Source: Sulfurovum sp.
GTDB lineage: Bacteria; Campylobacterota; Campylobacteria; Campylobacterales; Sulfurovaceae
Length of the DNA stretch: 60,943 nt
NCBI GenBank assembly: GCA_027071315.1
Contig: JALSUP010000126.1
Location: forward strand, 1-60,943
Direction: 5' to 3'
The position numbers were made by a program, and so were the translations under genes. Shown piece by piece: positions 54,586-60,943 of the stretch. The notes beneath the pieces are model-generated. The model was given only the letters and a program-made list of their open reading frames with translations. It did no database searches and had not been told where the DNA came from. The first letter of the stretch is position 1. Each line of letters begins with the position of its first letter.

Positions 54586-55202
54586 TGCTCAAGCGTCCGG
54601 CATTTACCATCATAGAAGTACTCATCGCCATTGTGCTGATGGGACTCATACTGCCTGCACTCTATGAAACCGTTGCCCTGCTCAGAGACTCCAACACACA
54701 CCTTTTTAAACACTTGGAAAAAGCAAAAAAAATCACACAGGCAACTGATACCCTCTATTTGGACCTTGCAAGTTCCGATGGCAATATCAGCATTAAGAAA
54801 GATGAATTCTCCAGAGTCTGCATTGAAAACACACGTAATTCACTCTATAACCTTTCCCTTGCAAAAGTATGTTGGGTAGTACTGAAAAAAGATAAAACAC
54901 TGCTACGGGTAGAAGGCTATGACTATCAGCTCCCTTTAGGATTAGAAGAGCGTGTTGAAGCCGATAAAGTCATGAAAGATATAGAACTTTTCGATGTCTA
55001 CTATAAGGGCGATAAGATACTGGTGCTTTTGAAACAGCAGCGCAAAGAGGCGATTACCTTTATGATCCAGGGAGTCAGTAAGCCTGTGAAGAAAAAACGA
55101 AAAAAAATTAAAAAGGGCATAGTCCCAAATGCCGTACCGACAGGAGATGTGACACCGCCGACATTTGTGCCCGCGACACCCGGTTCTACTCCCACATTCT
55201 AA
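54585..55202 (+). CDS. gspJ: Minor pseudopilin GspJ-like
   Basis: This 205-residue protein has the prepilin site RPA-FTIIEVLIAIVLMGLIL with Ala before the cut. A Lys-rich stretch (KPVKKKRKKIKKG) and a Pro/Thr-rich tail (VTPPTFVPATPGSTPTF) are unusual extensions. It is assigned as GspJ by size and as the one minor pseudopilin otherwise missing. It ends the operon; no prepilin peptidase gene is present. Confidence 0.7.
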   Translation: MLKRPAFTIIEVLIAIVLMGLILPALYETVALLRDSNTHLFKHLEKAKKITQATDTLYLDLASSDGNISIKKDEFSRVCIENTRNSLYNLSLAKVCWVVLKKDKTLLRVEGYDYQLPLGLEERVEADKVMKDIELFDVYYKGDKILVLLKQQRKEAITFMIQGVSKPVKKKRKKIKKGIVPNAVPTGDVTPPTFVPATPGSTPTF

Positions 55203-55313
55203 GAGACTCTCTTCTTAGCGGACTTTTCTGGTGTAAATGCCGGATAAGCCTTCTTCTTCTGATATTTTGTTACAATTATTGTCAGTAATAAAATCTGCTC
55301 AGAAGGATAGACA

Positions 55314-57653
55314 ATGAGAGAACTCTATGAAAAGTTGGGACTTTTTTATCTTGGGAAAGAGATAGACAAATCTACTATGCAGGCCAGTGAAACACTCACC
55401 CTCCTCAAAAATAAAAACTTCACCACCCATGCCGCCATTATCGGTATGACGGGCTCAGGTAAGACAGGTCTGGGTGTGAGTATGATAGAAGAAGCCTGTA
55501 TCGACAATATCCCTTCTATTATCATCGACCCCAAAGGTGACATGGGAGACCTCTGTCTCGCAGACCCTGAATTCTCAGCCAAAAGTTTTGAACCCTGGGT
55601 GGCAGATGAGGCCAAAGCAAAAGAGAAAGAACTCTCTGCTTATGCGGCCCAGACAGCAGCCACATGGAAAGAGGGTATTGAGAGTTGGCATCAGGATGCC
55701 TCACGTGTACGTACCTTTCAAAATGTACCTAAGACCATCTACACCCCTGGCAGTACAGCCGGTGTCTCTATCAATATCATGTCCTCACTCGAGCGTCCCC
55801 CTTCAGAAATTATGGAAGAGAGTGATGCCTTTGCTTCCTACCTGAAAAGTACAACTGTTTCTTTGCTTTCACTTGTGGGTATCACGGCAGACCCTATGGA
55901 CTCCAAAGAGTATATACTCTTAGCCCAGATTATTACAAAAGCATGGCTGGCAGATGAGGAAGTCTCTATTGAATCACTGATAGGAAAGATCATCAGCCCC
56001 TCTTTTAAAAAGATAGGCGTACTGCCTCTGGAGCGTTTTTATGCACAGGATGAACGCTTTAAACTGGCCAGTAAGTTCAATTCGCTTTTGGCAAGTCCCT
56101 CTTTCTCTCTGTGGCTTCAGGGAGAGACGCTCGATATCCAAAAACTGCTTTATGATGAAAACGGAAAAGCAAAAGTAGCCATCTTCTCTATATCACACCT
56201 TAATGATGATGAGCGTATGTTCTTTGTGACACTGCTGTTAAATAAATACATTGCATGGATGCGTAGACAAAGCGGTACCTCTGCCCTTAAAACACTGCTC
56301 TACATGGATGAAATATTCGGTTTCTTCCCGCCTACCAAAAACCCGCCGAGTAAAGAGCCTATGCTGCTGCTTCTCAAGCAGGCACGTGCCTTTGGTGTGG
56401 GTATTATCTTAAGTACGCAAAACCCTGTTGACCTCGACTATAAAGGACTCTCCAATATTGGTATGTGGTTCATCGGTAGGCTTCAAACCACACAGGATAT
56501 AGACCGTGTCATAGATGGGCTGGGGGGCAAGATCGGTTCAACGTATGAGAAGTCAGAAATCAAAGCCATGTTGTCAAATCTTCAAAAAAGAACCTTCTTC
56601 CTCAAGTCTGCACACTTGGACGACATTCGACTGTTTACGACACGCTGGGTACTCTCTTATTTGAAAGGACCATTAAAACGTGATGAGATAGCCACACTGA
56701 TGAAAGCACAAAAAGAGGATAATGATCTCGATGGCGAGTCAGCAGAAAGTATGATACAAAGAAGTCAAAATTTCATGAGTTACCAAAACATAGACAAGTC
56801 CATCCCGCAATATTTTGAACCTGACAGCAGCGGACAGAATAATTATGTTCCTACCTTAATGGCAGAAGGGAATGTACACTTCTATAGTCAGAGCAGAGGC
56901 ATTGACGAAGCACAGCCTTTTAATCTTTCACTGGAATTAGAAAAAGAGACAGTAGCCCTTTCATGGGAAGAGGGGAGAGAAGAAGATTTCAATTTTATGG
57001 TTTTTCCGCATAAAGCACCAAGTAAAGCCCAATTCTCACCCCTTCCCGAGTTGGTACTTAAAGACAAAGGTCTGCGTGCTGCGACTTCTGATCTCAAAGC
57101 ATACCTTTACCAAAATAAAAAAATCGAACTTTTTCGCTGTACCTCTCCCAAACTGGAGTCCAGGGCAGGGGAATCCAAAGCAGATTTTATGGTACGCCTG
57201 CAAGACCTTCTTTCCGAAAAAAAGGAAGCAGAGATAGAAAAATTGAACAGTCGCTATGCTGCAAAAGAGAAAGTACTGACAGCAAGACTGCAGCGGGCAA
57301 AGGAGCGTGTGGAAAAAGAGTCATCGGACTCTCTCAGCTCTATGATAGATGTGGGAATAGCCACACTCAGCGGACTCTTTACCGGACGGGGATTGACAGC
57401 AACAAAAATTTCCCGTGCCATTAAAAAAGGAAGTAATGTTCTCAAAGAGCGTGGTGATATGAGTCGTGCAGAAGAGCGTGTGGCAAAAGTAGTCGATGAT
57501 ATTGCACTTATACATGATGAGCTTGAAGAGAAGATCAGCTTACTTGATGATAAATACAATATAGACCAATGTGAGATCAGTACATTCAGTATAAAGCCAC
57601 GCAAAACGGACATAGCCGTTGAAGAGTGTGCTATTGTCTGGAGAGTTTCATAA
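55314..57653 (+). CDS. HerA/FtsK-like DNA-translocase ATPase, stand-alone
   Basis: This 779-residue protein has Walker A GMTGSGKT (44-51), a WPDPKGDMGDL-like stretch (IIIDPKGDMGDLCLADPEF), Walker B LLYMDEIFGFF, and LSTQNPVDLDYKGLSNIGMW with the sensor region typical of HerA-type ATPases. The C-terminal third is coiled coil (about 640-690) plus a small domain. Such proteins pump DNA or peptidoglycan-linked substrates, or pair with nucleases in phage defence; no nuclease gene is adjacent. The Walker A lies near the N-terminus, so the HAS-barrel is short or absent. Confidence 0.8.
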   Translation: MRELYEKLGLFYLGKEIDKSTMQASETLTLLKNKNFTTHAAIIGMTGSGKTGLGVSMIEEACIDNIPSIIIDPKGDMGDLCLADPEFSAKSFEPWVADEAKAKEKELSAYAAQTAATWKEGIESWHQDASRVRTFQNVPKTIYTPGSTAGVSINIMSSLERPPSEIMEESDAFASYLKSTTVSLLSLVGITADPMDSKEYILLAQIITKAWLADEEVSIESLIGKIISPSFKKIGVLPLERFYAQDERFKLASKFNSLLASPSFSLWLQGETLDIQKLLYDENGKAKVAIFSISHLNDDERMFFVTLLLNKYIAWMRRQSGTSALKTLLYMDEIFGFFPPTKNPPSKEPMLLLLKQARAFGVGIILSTQNPVDLDYKGLSNIGMWFIGRLQTTQDIDRVIDGLGGKIGSTYEKSEIKAMLSNLQKRTFFLKSAHLDDIRLFTTRWVLSYLKGPLKRDEIATLMKAQKEDNDLDGESAESMIQRSQNFMSYQNIDKSIPQYFEPDSSGQNNYVPTLMAEGNVHFYSQSRGIDEAQPFNLSLELEKETVALSWEEGREEDFNFMVFPHKAPSKAQFSPLPELVLKDKGLRAATSDLKAYLYQNKKIELFRCTSPKLESRAGESKADFMVRLQDLLSEKKEAEIEKLNSRYAAKEKVLTARLQRAKERVEKESSDSLSSMIDVGIATLSGLFTGRGLTATKISRAIKKGSNVLKERGDMSRAEERVAKVVDDIALIHDELEEKISLLDDKYNIDQCEISTFSIKPRKTDIAVEECAIVWRVS

Positions 57654-57706
57654 AATTCAGAGTGTTATCATGTTACAATAAATGAAAGCAAGAGAGGGAC
57701 TGAACT

Positions 57707-58177
57707 GTGGAAGTGATGAAAAGTGATACTGCTGTTGCCTATACAGGTAAAAATTTAATTCTTGAAACCGATGTTGACGGCGTGGTCGTGTATGCCAACA
57801 GACGTTTTGTTGAGACAAGCGGTTACGCTAAAGAAGAGATCATGGGTTTCCCTCACTGTATTCATATGCATCCCGGTATGCCTTCCAAGATCTTTAAAGA
57901 TGCCTGTAAAATGACCTCTTCGGGAAAAACATGGATGGGCTATTTTCATAACATACGTAAAGATGGCTCCTCCTATTGGACAGAAACATCCATACAGCCA
58001 AAACTCTCCGACAGCAATGAGATCATCGGTTTTCTTGCTATCAGAAGAGAACCTGACAGTAGAGAACTGCCTTCTGTGATAGAGGAGTATGAAAAACTGC
58101 ATGATGCAGTTGATGAGAGTATGAAAAGTCAATATTGCGGAGAAGTCTATATGGGAAGAGGTGCCTGTAACTTTTAG
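57707..58177 (+). CDS. Single PAS-domain protein, Aer-like sensor without output domain
   Basis: This 156-residue protein starts at GTG 57707 with AGAGAGGG upstream. It is one PAS domain (ILETDVDGVVVYANRRFVET, then GYAKEEIMG and SSGKTWMGYFHNIRKDG), the form that binds FAD in Aer-type energy taxis proteins, with a short helix after it. No membrane or signalling domain is present. It may act through a partner methyl-accepting protein. Confidence 0.8.
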   Translation: MEVMKSDTAVAYTGKNLILETDVDGVVVYANRRFVETSGYAKEEIMGFPHCIHMHPGMPSKIFKDACKMTSSGKTWMGYFHNIRKDGSSYWTETSIQPKLSDSNEIIGFLAIRREPDSRELPSVIEEYEKLHDAVDESMKSQYCGEVYMGRGACNF

Positions 58178-58204
58178 TCAGTCACCTCATGTTTAAAGGA
58201 TGCG

Positions 58205-58810
58205 CTAGCTTTTGCTGCCGGGTTTAATAGCCGTACTGCCCTCTTTGCACATTGGACACTCTTCGGGTGCATACATCTCAAAGGTAAAGTCATCCAGTGC
58301 AAAGAGTGGAATGTCCTGTGGCAATGCACAGGCACTCTTCGCTTCATCTAAACCACCTACGCGTTTACAGAATCCTCTGTTCGCAAGTGAAGCAAAGGCG
58401 ACTACTTTTCCACCCAGTGCTTCTATGGCTTTGGCTGCCTTAAGGGCAGAACCACCTGTTGTAATAATGTCTTCACATATAATGATCTTCTCACCTTCTG
58501 CAATTTCAAAACCACGGCGCAGTTCCATACCGCCCTCTTTTTTCTCAACAAAAATAGAACGAACATCCAAAGAGCGTGCCAGTTCATACCCTGTTAAGAC
58601 ACCTCCGAGTGCAGGGGCACAGACGGTATCGACTTCAATACCGTTCTCACGGATCATTTCAGCAAGGGCATCTGTCAGTTCTGCAGCCTTTTTTGGGTAC
58701 TCCATCACTTTGGCACTTTGCAGATAACGCGATGAGTGGTTCCCGCTGGCTAAAAGAAAGTGACCATCCAGAAGTGCATTGGCATCTTTATAAACTTGTT
58801 CTACATTCAT
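58205..58810 (-). CDS. pyrE: Orotate phosphoribosyltransferase
   Basis: This 201-residue enzyme joins orotate to PRPP in pyrimidine synthesis. The PRPP motif is KIIICEDIITTGGSALKA. The C-terminus (FEMYAPEECPMCKEGSTA) is the extended type of Campylobacterota. One base separates it from frr. Confidence 0.95.
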   Translation of the reverse strand: MNVEQVYKDANALLDGHFLLASGNHSSRYLQSAKVMEYPKKAAELTDALAEMIRENGIEVDTVCAPALGGVLTGYELARSLDVRSIFVEKKEGGMELRRGFEIAEGEKIIICEDIITTGGSALKAAKAIEALGGKVVAFASLANRGFCKRVGGLDEAKSACALPQDIPLFALDDFTFEMYAPEECPMCKEGSTAIKPGSKS

Positions 58811-58811
58811 C

Positions 58812-59369
58812 TTAAACCTTTAAAATATCTGCTTCTTTCACTTTGAACGTCTCATCAATTTTGGCAACGTGCTCATCTGTGATCTTCTGTATCTGCTCTT
58901 GTGCTTTTTTAGACTCATCTTCAGAGATCTCTTTCTCTTTCTCAAGCTTTTTGATCTTGTCGTTACCGTCTTTTCTTACGTTTCTAATAGCCACCTTTGC
59001 ATGTTCAACCATCCCTTTGGCCTGCTTGACGATCTCTTGTCTCTGCTCTGATGTCATTGGGGGGAAGAAGAGTTTAATAAAGTCACCGTCATTATTCGGG
59101 TTTACACCAATGTTCGCTTCCTGAATGGCTTTCTCAATAGCACCCAAAAGTGATTTTTCCCAAGGCGTAATGCTAATGGTCGTTGCATCCGTTGCGATCA
59201 CATTACCGACCTGTGTCAGTGCTGTCATTGTCCCGTAGTAATCTACTTTAATATTATCGACGATACCCGTGGTTACTTTACCTGTTCTCAGTGTTGCAAA
59301 GTCTCTCTTAAGGGCTTCAATACTCTTATCCATCTGTTCTGTTGTGTGGTCAAAAACTTCATTTATCAT
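58812..59369 (-). CDS. frr: Ribosome recycling factor
   Basis: This 185-residue protein splits post-termination ribosomes with [41 protein letters not shown] and [20 protein letters not shown] are hallmarks. Length is normal. It is co-transcribed with pyrE. Confidence 0.97.
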   Translation of the reverse strand: MINEVFDHTTEQMDKSIEALKRDFATLRTGKVTTGIVDNIKVDYYGTMTALTQVGNVIATDATTISITPWEKSLLGAIEKAIQEANIGVNPNNDGDFIKLFFPPMTSEQRQEIVKQAKGMVEHAKVAIRNVRKDGNDKIKKLEKEKEISEDESKKAQEQIQKITDEHVAKIDETFKVKEADILKV

Positions 59370-59521
59370 TGTGTTCTCCTAAGCTGTTATGCTGTGAATT
59401 TTACCCTTTTTTACCTTTGGGTTCAGGTTTTGGGATAAGAAGCCAAGGGTTGTGCCTGTATCTGGGTTCTATGCTATAAGGTAAAAAGAGAATAGGGGTG
59501 AATGAAAAAGGTGTGGTAACT

Positions 59522-59549
59522 GTAGGTCGGGGTGTGGGCACCCCGACCT
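59522..59549 (+). repeat. GTAG-type REP between frr and secG, GTCGGGGT flavour
   Basis: GTAGGTCGGGGTG, a TGGG loop and CACCCCGACC form a perfect stem. It is 20 bases past the secG stop. A single unit. Confidence 0.75.
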
Positions 59550-59568
59550 TAATAAAATAAAATGTCTA

Positions 59569-59910
59569 TTATTTCGCAGCTGGTGCAGCAGGTGCCGAAG
59601 GAGCAGGTGCTTCTGTCTTCACGGGAGAAGCAGGAATCGCCGCATTGTTCTTTGGTACGATCGTATCAGCCACAGATTTACTGTTCTCTGCTGTATACAT
59701 ATATCCCAGTGCCAAGGTATTGACAATAAAGAAAAAACCTAAAGTAAATGTTGCTTTTGCCAAAAATCCTGTAGGCCCTTTTGCACCAAAGACAGATTCG
59801 TTACTGCCGCTGTATGCGCCAAGTCCGATACTTGAACTTTTTTGGAGTAAAACAGCGATGGTGATCGCAATAGCAAGTACAATTTGTACAATTAAAAGTG
59901 TTGATGTCAT
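59569..59910 (-). CDS. secG: Preprotein translocase subunit SecG
   Basis: This 113-residue protein has two membrane helices (LLIVQIVLAIAITIAVLLQK and ATFTLGFFFIVNTLALGYMY) around the cytoplasmic loop SSSIGLGAYSGSNESVFGAK. The C-terminal tail is rich in Ala and Pro. It helps SecYEG move proteins. It has a -10 element of its own at 59965-59970 and a REP after it. Confidence 0.92.
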   Translation of the reverse strand: MTSTLLIVQIVLAIAITIAVLLQKSSSIGLGAYSGSNESVFGAKGPTGFLAKATFTLGFFFIVNTLALGYMYTAENSKSVADTIVPKNNAAIPASPVKTEAPAPSAPAAPAAK

Positions 59911-59950
59911 AATTAGCCTCTTTTAGATAGTGCATAGCCCAATAAATTTG

Positions 59951-59972
59951 GGTATAATTTCGGGATTATACC
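59951..59972. promoter_or_regulatory. Divergent symmetric -10 pair for secG and bioC
   Basis: GGTATAAT, TTCGGG and ATTATACC form a palindrome in which the plus-strand TATAAT (59953-59958) and the minus-strand TATAAT (59970-59965) face apart. Plus serves bioC, minus serves secG. Confidence 0.6.
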
Positions 59973-59996
59973 TAAATAAGATTGAATGTGTGATGA

Positions 59997-60036
59997 AGTA
60001 TTACTGCAGTAGGTATTTACCTGCTGCAGTAATACT
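59997..60036. promoter_or_regulatory. 18-base-pair hairpin in the bioC leader
   Basis: The arm at 59997-60014 (AGTATTACTGCAGTAGGT) pairs with 60019-60036 over 18 positions with one G-T pair and an ATTT loop. It ends 14 bases before the bioC start codon, next to the ribosome site (AAGG). There is no T-run, so it is a leader structure or palindrome insertion, not a terminator. Confidence 0.6.
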
Positions 60037-60050
60037 CAAGAAAGGTCAGA

Positions 60051-60773
60051 ATGTCAACGATTATAAAAGAGTTTTCACGCTTTGCACATGCCTACGACAG
60101 TCACAATATGATTCAGGCAGAAGTGGCAAAACGACTGGTCTCCAAACTCCCAAAGAAACACTATAGCAGTATACTGGAGCTGGGTGCCGGTTCAGGCGAA
60201 GTAACTAAGAATTTAGCAAAGCATCGCATTGACTATGCACACTTAATGGCTTTTGACTCTTCAGTAAATATGCTTTCTCTTCACCCTTCTGCAGACAACA
60301 TTGTCAAAATTGCAGGTGACTTTAACAAGAGAGATTTTGCAGACACTTTAGCACAGAAAGAGTATGAACTCATTCTCTCTTCTTCTGCCTTGCAATGGAG
60401 TCAGGATCTTGATTTTACTTTAGAGCAGCTCTCAAAACTTTCCAAACAGTTACATGCAGCCATCTTTACATCAAACACTTTTAAAACACTCCACCGTACG
60501 GCAGGCGTGACTTCTCCTATCTATAGTGCAGAGAGATTACAAGAGGCTTTATCCAAGTATTATAAATCAGTTACTTTTGAAGTCCATACCTATACTTTGT
60601 ATTTTGATTCCGTGAGAGAAATGTTTCGTTACATTAAAAAGTCCGGTGTGAGTTCAGGTGAAAAGAAGTTAAGCTATAAGGAGACAAGGTCTCTCATGAA
60701 AAAGTATCCATTGGATTATTTAGAATTTGAGGTACTGTTTGTAGAAGCACGTAATATCGATAAAATCGCGTAG
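60051..60773 (+). CDS. bioC: Malonyl-ACP O-methyltransferase BioC-like
   Basis: This 240-residue SAM-dependent methyltransferase has FSRFAHAYDSHNMIQAEVAK at the N-terminus, the SAM motif ILELGAGSGEVTKNL, SSSALQWSQDLDFTL, and a late TYTLYFDSVREMFRYIKKSG, together the pattern of BioC, which starts biotin synthesis by masking malonyl-ACP. No other bio gene is near. Other class I methyltransferases remain possible. Confidence 0.75.
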   Translation: MSTIIKEFSRFAHAYDSHNMIQAEVAKRLVSKLPKKHYSSILELGAGSGEVTKNLAKHRIDYAHLMAFDSSVNMLSLHPSADNIVKIAGDFNKRDFADTLAQKEYELILSSSALQWSQDLDFTLEQLSKLSKQLHAAIFTSNTFKTLHRTAGVTSPIYSAERLQEALSKYYKSVTFEVHTYTLYFDSVREMFRYIKKSGVSSGEKKLSYKETRSLMKKYPLDYLEFEVLFVEARNIDKIA

Positions 60774-60819
60774 ATTCCGTGTTAAAGAAAGCTGAATAAA
60801 TCAGCTTTCCACAGAATGT

Positions 60820-60943
60820 TATTAAACCACTAATTAAACAGTCAAATATTATGCTAAGAAATGCTATAATAAGCGTATGGAAAAACGAGACGCAAGAAAA
60901 CTAAAAATATCAGCACAACAAGAGCTAAGAGAACGTGGTGTAA
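60820..60943 (+). mobile_element. 5' end of an IS630-like insertion sequence (right copy)
   Basis: These 124 bases are the exact reverse complement of 2-125. TA lies at the border, then TTAAACCACTAATTAAACAG, the likely terminal repeat, then -10-like TATAAT (60865-60870) before the transposase start. Confidence 0.7.
60877..60943 (+). CDS. IS630-family transposase, N-terminal fragment (runs off the window)
   Basis: It starts with ATG at 60877 and has the same 22 codons as the left copy (MEKRDARKLKISAQQELRER), cut by the window end. Family call is inference from the N-terminal resemblance only. Confidence 0.5.
   Translation, partial: MEKRDARKLKISAQQELRERGV

Noticed and set aside
59370-59520. 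Signal recognition particle RNA or other structured RNA before frr
   Set aside because: No conserved GGAAG/GCAG hairpin loop or other known RNA motif was found. The region has no gene.

Overview
This window is a core chromosomal stretch from a Campylobacterota (Epsilonproteobacteria) bacterium, most like the Sulfurovum/Sulfurimonas group. The basis is the ruvC-dnaA-dnaN origin neighbourhood with TTATTCACA/TCATTCACA-type DnaA boxes, a NifS/NifU pair as Fe-S assembly system, ThyX for thymidylate synthesis, and a MutS7-type mismatch repair protein carrying its own HNH nuclease. No species is claimed. Both ends are the same 124 bp in inverted orientation: the 5' end of an IS630-like transposase gene pointing outwards. 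The window is therefore probably one contig that stops at two copies of one insertion sequence.

Layout. 1-5.5 kb: NlpC/P60 endopeptidase, a GMC oxidoreductase with its small subunit, a small locus of two Cys-rich GKC-repeat peptides flanking a DoxX membrane protein (HvfA/bufferin-like), and a lipoprotein. 5.5-12 kb: the translation genes thrS, infC, rpmI and rplT, with the MutS7-HNH gene sitting between infC and rpmI on the other strand. 12-12.6 kb: five tRNA genes (Pro, His, Arg, Arg, Leu) behind a textbook promoter. 12.7-24.4 kb: housekeeping genes (alanine symporter, purM, typA, dGTPase, thyX, L,D-transpeptidase, ruvC) and an orphan antitoxin next to a broken toxin. 24.4-30.6 kb: replication origin, dnaA, dnaN, pyrG and recJ, with a 269 bp MITE-like element immediately before dnaA. 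30.7-41.7 kb: nifU/nifS, folE, mutY, tig-clpP-def-yifB and yeiH with a divergent LysR regulator. 41.7-44.6 kb: mobA, an MFS transporter, an RDD protein and an outer-membrane barrel protein. 44.7-55.2 kb: a nearly complete type II secretion system in two divergent operons (F, I, H, G leftward; K, L, M, N, C, D, E, J rightward). 55.3-60.9 kb: a HerA-like ATPase, a PAS protein, pyrE, frr, secG and bioC.

The most unusual layer is non-coding. At least fourteen intergenic or genic sites carry short imperfect palindromes that begin with GTAG, the signature of REP sequences mobilised by RAYT (TnpA-REP) transposases. They come in several sequence flavours, singly or as inverted pairs. One lies in frame inside mutY. 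Three supply the TAG stop codon of the gene beside them (mutS7, the alanine symporter, mutY). One pair cuts off a toxin gene. No RAYT gene is in the window.

The best candidates for undescribed biology are the GKC-peptide/DoxX locus without its modifying enzyme, the REP-derived stop codons and in-frame REP, and the MITE between oriC DnaA boxes and dnaA.
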